From NCBI GenBank assembly GCA_009760855.2, contig WPIO01000166.1, forward strand, positions 501,001-565,000: a stretch of 64,000 nt of DNA. Reading direction: 5' to 3'. The translations under genes were made by a program, and so were the position numbers. Origin of the DNA: Cristatella mucedo (taxonomy: Eukaryota; Bryozoa; Phylactolaemata; Cristatellidae). The notes beneath the pieces are model-generated. The model was not told the origin of the DNA and did no database searches. It was given only the letters and a program-made list of their open reading frames with translations. Of this stretch, positions 56,657-64,000 are shown piece after piece; the first letter of the stretch is position 1; each line of letters starts with the position of its first letter.

Positions 56657-58994
56657 ATGCGTGCGTGTACTCCTTTTTTCTGGTCGTGGGTCGTGTCATT
56701 CTCGCACTATTAGGTCAAAGCAGCATCGCCGATCGTCAAGTCGCCGATCGTTAGCCCTTTTGATTTACTGCTCATTGGGTTTTGGCAGTTAGATGTGGGC
56801 GTGTCTGTGTTTTTGGGCACCTGTGGCCTACCAGGCTATGTCATATGTAATGTAATGTAATGTATCTCCGTCAGTAACTCCACAAAGTCATAAAGACCAT
56901 GTGGATGTTACGCAGGAGAGTTTTGTATAGCGCACTCACAGCCTAAGCGGCTTTCGGTACGCATTCGGTAGCCAACAGACTTCGTCTCACGCAACAAAGA
57001 GAAAGTGGGAAGCATAGCAGAGTTAGGAGAGCAGTTGAGGTAGTGAGTAGCATAGAAGTAGCAGCTCAGGACCGCTGAAAAAGATGTGCCACAGTCGGGC
57101 AGTTGGAGAGTAGATGTCGTTGTGTAAGAATTGTGGAAGCGAGTTCCACAGTCTAGGACCTGCAGAGCTAAAGCTTCTGTCGCCAACTGTCTTTAAGCGG
57201 AGGAATGGGACAGCTAATTTATTGTCCACACAGGACCCGAGGGCGCGAACAGGCTGAAACCGATGCAGCAGTTCAGCTAGGTACGAAGGAGCCAAGCCGT
57301 GGCGGGCCTTGTGGGTCAGCGTGAGAACTTTGCTCCGTATCCTTTGCTCAACCGGCAACCATCCTAGCTCTTCCGGCAGAAGCGACACGTGCTCAAACCG
57401 CTGGGACTTGAAGACCAGCCTTGCAGCCATGTTCATGGTCCGCTGTAGTGGCCTTATAGCTGGCCCCCGTTGGTGTGAAGCCCAGCTGGCTTGTCAGTCG
57501 TGAATGTTGCATTCTTCAAGAGTGGGCAAGCTGCTTCTCGCCGACCCGCGCTAATATCTAGCAGCACATCGGCTACAGGCTACTGTCACTCACTCTGTCC
57601 ATTCATTCTCGTACTTGCTACTGTGGTACGATGCCTCCTACCAGGCCAGGCACCGTACCACACGTGCCATTCCGACTCAAATCTTTAAGATGTGCCTTGG
57701 TCTAACACGAGATCCTACGAAGGCCGAATGCTCCCAAAGCCCGGAACTCACTCCCGACTGACTTAATGACATCCCCTGACTTGACGACATTCAAACAGAA
57801 GCCAACAATGCACACGTGTCCCATGCAGCATTTGCTTGGTCCGTATGCATTGTATGCTGTGTGCTTATGCGTGCTGACGGTGTGCAGGTTATCAATAACT
57901 AATTTACGTGCTTCTTTTACATCGTGTGTACAGAACCTAGAAAGAGATTTATTTCTCTTTAGGTGCCATGCAAATGTCTAATTATTATTATTATTATTAT
58001 TACTATGACCCTAGAGCAAGTGGTATCCTGTGCCTTGCACTGTCAGCACTGATGGCAAAATGCTGGCAAAGAAGAAGGTGAGACTGAAGTGTTGTCTGTT
58101 TTGGTCTTGGCGAAATGAGCTGGTGGGGTCTGTGGTATATCTTTTGGCCTCGACGACACTTGCAACTTGGTGGAGGTCAGTCGGCGCAAGGAAGCTGCAG
58201 ACCAGCCGCCTATCGGGGTACGACGCAGGCAGGACGACAGCGCTTAGCGTGTAACCTAATGCCTCAGCTCATAGTAGGGCTCATGTAGTGCCGCCCCTCT
58301 CCCACCAGGGTGCCACTCTCAGGAGCTGCCGGCACTAGCAGGTAAGATTGCTCGCTTATTTCTAGTTGAATGTCTTGAACAGAGTTATGGCGGTTCGATG
58401 CACCTGATCGCATGATGATTGAACCACTTGCCCGATGGCAAGTGGCTGTAGCCAGCTGATCGGTCTTGAAGGTCAAAGACGTCTAGCAGAGTCGCTGAGC
58501 TGCTCATGCTCTGTAGCATGCACCATTCTCTCCATCTTCTTCTTCCTCCTCCTCCTCACCCTTCTCACCCTTCTCTGTCGCTCGTGTCTCTCTGCTCCGA
58601 CGCCTAGGCTGAGTAATCTGGGCAGCTGAATTCCAAAGATGTAAGCCAAGTTATTTGTTGCGGGGCAACGTGGTCGGTTTGTGATATGCCTCGATGGATT
58701 CTGTGGTTCAGCAGCAAGATGGTGGCATCTTCCGTGGCATCATGCCACTCGCTCCTGCTGCAGTGCCCATCCCTAGTTGCAAGCGAGCTGCCAGCTGTCA
58801 GGTCGAGCCTTGCAACCCCAAGTTGTTGAGAACTGCAAGCCGTGGTGGAAACCGTGGCAGGCAGAGGTAGCTTGATTTTGAGCGTTTCCACTCTCTTTCA
58901 TTTTTCTTTTCGCTCCTGGCAGTCGCAGGAGCAAAACCTCCCCCTGAGCGCATCCTGCTCGCAGCGTCTGTAGCCGAAATGTTGGCAACATAAG

Positions 58995-59036
<42 letters not shown>

Positions 59037-62000
59037 GAATATTATATGCCTGCCGTGCACGTGGATCCATATCACTCCTCACTCCCTTTCCTCATGAGTG
59101 AGCAGTTAGGCTGAAAGTCATGCACCAGCTGCTGCTGCTACTGAGGTTCATGCTACGGTTGGCTTCCATCGCCTCGCTTGTCATCAGTGCGGCCGATCCG
59201 CTTGACTCATGGTATTCCAAGCCCAAGGTCGAAGCCGACTTGAACAGGTTGAACCATCAGCTTAGCTGACAACGCCGAGGCAGTGGCACGACAGAGCCAG
59301 CAACACTTCTTTTCGCCGCGCTGGCTTGGTCCAGTGGTTAAGGTGCTCGCCTCGACCGAGGTCTGGCTGAGGTTGTTGGCTCGAGCCCCGAGGCATATGT
59401 GAAGCGCGTGAATAGAGATTAAGTTCTCTTGGGTCGCTATACAAAACGAATTCTATATTTTACCTGGCACAGAGGTCGTTTTGCTGCTGCGCAGGCTTCC
59501 AATGACATCGTCCTCAAATTCCCACCCAGCTAGCAAGCAAGGTTCCATAAAGTCAGCCAGCCCACATTCCGGCTAGCAGTGTGCTGCCGTGCACTCGTCT
59601 GACTTTGCCTGAGGTTGCCCTTGCATTGGGACTCGGCAGGGCTTACGTCACCTATTTTCCGCTTCGGCGTGCTTGCTTCCAATCTCTCTCTCGTTCCTCG
59701 GCTGCAGTGAATGCCTGCGAGTGTTTGGCAATTCGCAATCTTTCGGATTCTCCCCCTTCTTCTAAGAGCTGCCATCGGAATACTGCCGTCCGATCACATG
59801 ACTCGCACGACAATCACCGTCTGCGGCTGTGGCGTTTCAGAACTCCATCGAGATCCAGGACTCAATCGACGAGCAGCGAAAGGAGATCAGCTTGAAGCTG
59901 GAGGGGATGGAGAAGAACTACAAGGTGCTCGAGCTCAAGTCCAGAAATTACCAGGACCAGGGTATGTACGGGTATCTGTGGTATGGGGGTACGTGTGTGG
60001 GGCTGGCCGACCGCTCGGCAACCCGCCGAAGCAGTGACGAGGGTAACTGCGCTTCGCCAGCAAAGCCTCAGCGCGAATGTGATTGCTCTGGCGATTGATC
60101 GGGGCGCCTCATCGGCGGCTGTGCGTGTAGCAGCCGACGGACCACTACTGGAGAATGACGTCGGCATGCCGGCAGCAGCGGCAGTGGCAGACTGAGTGCA
60201 GCGTAGCTGTTGCAGCACAGCTTTTCGAGTGCGGCTGCTGTCACACCCGGGCCTGGCTCTGAATACTCGTTGGCATGGACAGAGTCCCTGCGGAGGCAAT
60301 ATCACGGCTTCGCTCTGACGTGGGTGATGCTTGAAATAAGTGGGTCTTAATTTTTGCGTGGACAATCGTTGATCGATGTGGCAATTGACGCGCAATTCCA
60401 TCGCCGGCCGGCTGTCCACCACTGACTCCTAGGGAGTGTAATACGTATTTGCTACTGCGGTCATTTAGTGCTCCTACTACCTGTTATAGCAGTGCCTGAT
60501 CTGCACGTGGATTGCTGTCGGCATAGTCGTAGTAAAAAGTACCGTGAATGAAGTAAGGCAAAGCGCAGGATCTGCTATAAATTGGCTAGCTTGCCTGAGC
60601 CCAGTGTCATCTGCAAAGCCAAGTACCTACCTGAGATAGCTGAGTTAGCCTAGACCCTGCAGCTGCCTCTCCTTCAGTCTGTGTGCGCCCGAATTAGTCT
60701 TTTGATGTGTCACTCTCGCCCTCTCTCTTGTCTCTGTCTTTCCTTCTCACTTTCTTTCTCTCTCTCTCTCTCTGTCTATCTCATCATCATCTCTGTCTGT
60801 CTGTCTCTGTCTCTACCTGATTTAACAGCCTCTGTTGTGTAGCGTTAGAAGAGCCTTTATGGCTATCACCACCACTTGCAGCAGCAATACGGGATCGCCC
60901 ACCGAAAGATTCGAACACACGACCTCGGTCGTGAAAAGCATCCACCTTACCTAGTGTGCCATCACGGTTCTCTGTCTGTCTGTCTCATAGCTTGAGCCGT
61001 GTTTCGAGGTGCACCACTTTCCATACCGATCCTCTTTTGTTCGCCATTACAGTGCTGCGGCTCGAGGAGAAAGAGAGCGACGTCAAGAAGGAGTACGACA
61101 AGCTGCACTCTCGCTACACCGAGGTGCGAGCTTACGTTCGTTTGGACCTCTCTGGCTTGCCTTGCCTCCTCCTTCCCTTCCTCCTTCCCTTTGCTCCTTC
61201 CCTTTCTCCTTTCCTTCCTCCTTTCCTTCCTCCTTCCCTTCCTCCTTCCCTTCCTCATTACCTTCCTCCTTCCCTTCCTCCTTCCCTTCCTCCTTCCCTT
61301 CCTCCTTCCCTTCCTCCTTCCCTTCCTCCTTCCCTTCCTCCTTCTGCTGCTGCTCCTCTGCCTGCTCTCGCTTGCTTGGAGTTGCACTGCTCGGGATATC
61401 ACTCTTGCCGCTGCCGCTGAATGCCGCCGCTGAATCGCCAACCTCGCAGCTGTTCCGGACGCACATGGACTACGTCGAGCGAACGAAGACGATCATCGGC
61501 CCAGAGAAAGCCGACCCGATGGACGGCGGACCGTTCAGCGGCAGCGAGATCGTGAGGTAAGCAGGGGGGAAATGGCGTGTGGGGTCCGAATGCAAAACCC
61601 CTTCGCGCTGCTGGCTGGCTTAGCGGGAAGCCATTTGCCTTCACTTCGGGCCAGGCGTGGTCGGTGAGGCCTCAGACGATCGCAGAGGCCGTCGAAGTCG
61701 TAGAGGCAGCGGTGCGCTATCGCCGCGCTACGGCAGAGTGTGCCGAGCCGCAGTCTCGAACTTGCTACCGGCTACGGTCATTACCTTTTAAGTCTTGGCT
61801 AAAGATGCATCAGTTCCGGTCAGCTTTCCTTTCGCCTTTCCGGGGGAAATTGTCATTTTTTGTTCCCGTGTGCTTTGTGTGTGTGCGTGCGTGTGTGTGC
61901 ACATCAGCGTTATTCCGTGCATGCTACTAGCCAGAGGTCTTACTAGCCGGCAGCCATGAGTGTCTCCCATTTTTGCTTTAGTATGCTGACCTGAGAATGA

Positions 62001-63806
62001 CAAATGCTGGCTCGTGCATGCCGGGATACCCGGCATGCCGGGATACCGGCCATGACGCTAACCCTGCGCTACCGATTCTCTTGCAGCAGGTCGTGCAGCG
62101 CCTGGTTAAAGATTAGGGCGCTCTTAGGGCACCATCCAAACAACATATTATTATTATTATTATCATTATAATGATCATTATTATTATTTGTAGATGGGTG
62201 TGCTTGTGAGAGCATAGCAGCCTCCCACAGCTCACGCTATGCCGCTCGCTGCTTGCTCGGATGCGTTGCGCCGTTTGTCGCGGTCTGCGCCCGGTCGCAG
62301 CAGCCTCGGTTGCAGGTCGGCAAGCGGCGGCCAAGCCCGGGCAAGGATGCGGTCGGCCAGCAACGACGTGCTGGCAGCAGCTGACTCGGGCGGAGGCGGC
62401 TTCGCCAACCCACTCGTGGCCGGCAGGGCCGGCGGCGAGCAAGACGGGCAGGGAGCCTACGTCACCGCCGGTGCTGGCGCCGTCGTCGGCGCGCCCCTCG
62501 ACCAGCAGGTGCAGCCGCTTGTCGATGGGAGCCTGCGAGAAGACCGCGCCTCGCCAGGTACGGCACCTCACCGCGTCGCGCTTCGCCACCCCGGCTGCTG
62601 TCACTGGTGGCAGGACCGCCTCTTCTTTGCTGCGTATCTGTCAACTGTCAACCTCGCTTCCGTGCGCCGCCGGGGCCCCCCTCCCCCCCTCGGCGACAGT
62701 GCCGAGGCTTACACTCTTCAGACTTACGCGGATTTCTGCCATTCGCCGAGCGCCGGCTTTTGACAATTTCCGGTCAGCTGCAGTGCGAGACAATGCCACG
62801 TCGAAGTGGGTAGCACCAGTCGACGCCATTCTTGTCACCCGCCTCTTGCCTTCATTGCAGGCTCGGCGGCCGCCGGCGGAAGGTCTGCCGCCACCGCACC
62901 GCCGGGTGCCGGAAGTCTGCTCTCGAGAGTGTGAGTCGCCTGGTTACAGGCCACCGTCCCCTTGAGCTGCTGCTGTAGCTGCGCCTGCGCGCCGCCGACG
63001 ACGACTCGCCGGCTTCAATCTGCGCTGCTGCTGCCCCACCTCTTCAACCGTCGTGGATTTATCTCCTTCCTTCCAGGTCGATGGAGGCAGCTGCCGGTGG
63101 CCTGATCATTGACGAGCTCGAACCGGAGATGGAGGGCATCGAAGATGCGACGTCGCAGCTCACAGGTGACTGGCGCTCGATTGGCATCGGCCTCTCTGCC
63201 CTGCCAGCCACCCATTCTCCGACTTGGCCCTTCGGTGGCGGCGTCGGTGCCCTGACCGCAGCGCTGCGGCCTTGCGCTCGGCGGCGATTGCTTCGACCGC
63301 CGCTGCTGGCTGATCGCGTGAGCGGAATGCCGACCGCTGCTGACGGCCGCCATATTTGCCTCGCGTTGGCACGCCGGTCCTGCAGGTCGAATGGTCCATC
63401 CGGGCGACTTCGCGACAGGTCAGCCTCGTTGTCGTCACAGTAGTCCCAGTCGTCGCTGTCGTCACTGCTTTAGTGCCAGGCTGCGTGTCACGTTCGTGCT
63501 GTCTGCATAGGGCGGGCGACTGCCGCCGCCGCCGTTTTTGTTCGTTCGTTCTCACCACCTGCTGCTGCTGCTGCTGCTGCCTCCAGCTGCTGCCTCGAGG
63601 GTGCGTGCGAGTCTTCGTTTGATGGGTAGAGAGCGCCTTGCACAGTAAGCGCGGCTTCGAGTGCTGCCTCGCATTTCCCTCGAGAGCCTCGTTGCATGCC
63701 GCCCGGTTGCATGTCGTAGACAGCAGCAGCAGCAGCTCGGACGAGGCGCGGCAGTCGCCGCCGTTGTACGTTTGCTGGACCGACTTGGAGAAGATTCGCG
63801 GCTCTG
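55781..63806 (+). CDS. JIP3/JIP4-type scaffold protein, 5' part
   Basis: Exons assigned: 55781-56110, 59841-59961, 61053-61123, 61450-61556, 62316-62557, 62861-62930, 63077-63165, probably 63386-63418, and 63720-63806; the gene continues beyond the window. Phases agree at every junction. The family (MAPK8IP3/SPAG9, Drosophila Sunday driver) links kinesin-1 and dynein-dynactin to vesicle cargo and JNK signalling. The N-terminal RH1 domain is clear (ASTIYGEFERMIKAYGD, LMPQLVAVLENWD, LALEDNEQLLNQYEREKQLR), followed by the coiled coil. An upstream in-frame ATG at 55,655 exists; I chose 55,781 because similarity starts just after it. Whether it is the JIP3 or JIP4 orthologue cannot be told; invertebrates usually have one. 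Confidence 0.88.
56590..56658. repeat. (GT)n microsatellite
   Basis: About 30 GT units with ATGTGC and GCATGC interruptions, in intron 1 of the JIP-like gene. Confidence 0.9.
56847..57475 (-). mobile_element. LINE family B, 3' fragment
   Basis: Frame 57436-57023 reads LGWLPVEQRIRSKVLTLTHK, HGLAPSYLAELLHRFQP and FSSAGPRLWNSLPQFL. The 3' end has CATATGTAATGTAATGTAATGTATCTCCGTC, a short (ATGTA)n tail. Inserted in intron 1 of the JIP-like gene in antisense. Confidence 0.8.
57715..58012 (+). mobile_element. LINE family A, 3' fragment
   Basis: GAATGCTCCCAAAGCCCGGAACTCACTCCCGAC (RT C-terminal end) followed by a diverged UTR, GAACCTAGAAAGAGATTTATTTCTCTTTAGGTGCC, and an ATT tail at 57,982-58,003. 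Confidence 0.7.
58013..59317. other. intron 1 sequence of the JIP-like gene, no further feature
   Basis: Apart from a (TA)n run at 58,998-59,032 I see no element or coding segment. Confidence 0.4.
59318..59452 (+). mobile_element. tRNA-derived SINE with LINE-like tail, second copy
   Basis: The head has CTTGGTCCAGTGGTTAAGGTGCTCG (A box) and GTTGGCTCGAGCCCC (B box). The tail has GTGAAGCGCGTGAATAGAGATTAAGTTCTCTTGGGTCGCTATACA, with the hairpin AGAGATTAAGTTCTCT of LINE family A intact. Confidence 0.75.
59841..61556 (+). CDS. JIP3/4-like exons 2-4, coiled coil
   Basis: Exon 2 (59841-59961) reads KVLELKSRNYQDQ, as QLELKAKNYADQ in vertebrates. Exon 3 (61053-61123) reads LRLEEKESDVKKEYDKLHSR. Exon 4 (61450-61556) reads THMDYVERTKTII, matching the THxxYVExxER-like block. 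Junction phases are 0/1/0/2. The 3.7-kb intron 1 contains LINE family B, LINE A and SINE insertions. Confidence 0.9.
60715..60830. repeat. CT/GTCT microsatellite in intron 2
   Basis: Imperfect (CT)n and (GTCT)n repeats. Confidence 0.8.
60815..60975 (-). mobile_element. SINE family B, minus strand
   Basis: On the plus strand CTGATTTAACAGCCTCTGTTGTGTAGCG, GGCTATCACCACCACTTGCAG, then GATTCGAACACACGACCTCGG and CTTACCTAGTGTGCCATCACGG; the same layout as the copy at 47,345-47,525. Confidence 0.75.
61165..61345. repeat. (CCTTCCTCCTTC)n minisatellite
   Basis: About 12 units of TTCCTCCTTCCC in intron 3 of the JIP-like gene; the long reading frames in it are artefacts. Confidence 0.9.
62085..62185 (+). 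mobile_element. SINE/LINE tail remnant
   Basis: AGCGCCTGGTTAAAGATTAGGGCGCTCTTAGGGCACCATCCAAACAACATATTATTATT is a diverged SINE tail with ATT repeats. Confidence 0.5.
62316..63165 (+). CDS. JIP3/4-like exons 5-7, variable linker
   Basis: Exons 62316-62557, 62861-62930 and 63077-63165 keep phase (2 to 1, 1 to 2, 2 to 1) and have good acceptors and donors. The product is Gly/Ala/Ser-rich, ending with an acidic stretch LIIDELEPEMEGIED. This part of the family is poorly conserved, so support comes from phase and splice signals rather than similarity. Confidence 0.65.
63386..63418 (+). CDS. possible 33-base cassette exon of the JIP-like gene
   Basis: Flanked by CTGCAG and CAG|GTCAGC, phase 1 at both ends, so it can be included or skipped without frame change. 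It reads RMVHPGDFAT. No similarity support. Confidence 0.35.
63720..63806 (+). CDS. JIP3/4-like exon, Ser-rich then VCWTDLEKIR
   Basis: 87 bases, acceptor GTCGTAG, donor TCTG|GTACGC, phase 1 to 1. It begins with six Ser codons (AGC repeats) and ends in a conserved-looking CWTDLEKI. It is the last exon I can place in the window. Confidence 0.55.
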
Positions 63807-63824
63807 GTACGCTGTCCGCTCTCC

Positions 63825-63892
63825 CTACCAAGCTCTCCCTACCAAGCTCTCCCTACCAACTTTCCCTACCAACTCTCCCTACCAAGAGCCTC
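63825..63892. repeat. CTCTCCCTACCAAG tandem repeat
   Basis: Five imperfect units of CTCTCCCTACCAAG directly downstream of the last placed exon. Confidence 0.85.
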
Positions 63893-64000
63893 GCAAGCGG
63901 CCGATCCATTTCCGAGTTCCTTTTCCGTTTCCGAGCTTCTTGCCTCATACCGTCGCCGATCGCTCGATTTGCGATCGCTCGATCTGTGATCGCTTGATCC

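Noticed and set aside
61009-61560. Single long coding frame across the TTCCTCC array
   Set aside because: Only its first and last parts match the JIP family as exons; the middle is a minisatellite intron.

Overview
The window looks like a piece of a metazoan, probably invertebrate, nuclear genome. Two host genes with many small exons and standard GT-AG introns lie in GC-rich DNA full of microsatellites, L2/CR1-like LINEs and tRNA-derived SINEs. Homology of the exons to TUBGCP3 and to the JIP3/JIP4 family supports an animal; the sequence alone does not let me name a species.

Region 1 (about 0.7-24.65 kb) is an AT-rich block unlike the rest. It is a decayed, endogenised double-stranded DNA virus or transposon of the Polinton/adintovirus-like group. 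I recognise a retrovirus-type integrase, a FtsK/HerA-type packaging ATPase, an adenain-like (C48) protease, a probable double-jelly-roll major capsid protein, two penton-like proteins, a virion-core protein with a phospholipase A2-like domain, an HNH endonuclease, a YqaJ-type exonuclease, zinc-ribbon proteins and two loci of phage-tail-fibre-like proteins. No DNA polymerase was found, so the left end is probably truncated. Most genes carry frameshifts or in-frame stops. Three LINE copies are inserted in the block: a nearly full-length one (4.14-7.6 kb) and two 5'-truncated ones in inverted orientation (1.39-2.25 and 8.25-9.04 kb). At least ten of the viral genes, on both strands, have a TATAGA/TATAGGA/TATAAGA-like motif ending 0-3 bases before the ATG.

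Region 2 (24.65-32.8 kb) is GC-rich intergenic DNA with long CA, TA and CT arrays, two perfect hairpins, LINE tails and a tRNA-derived SINE.

Region 3 (33.77-46.69 kb, + strand) is a complete or nearly complete gamma-tubulin complex component 3 gene. I assign 21 exons that join in phase to about 897 codons (human GCP3 is about 907 aa); the first exon or exons are uncertain. Introns hold long CT tracts and CTG/CAG-type minisatellites that abut 3' splice sites, and one intron is GC-AG.

Region 4 (46.7-55.6 kb) is intergenic, built from LINE families A and B and SINEs. Region 5 (55.78 kb to the window end, + strand) is the 5' part of a JIP3/JIP4 (Sunday driver) scaffold gene; it starts with the RH1 domain, and its remaining exons lie outside the window.
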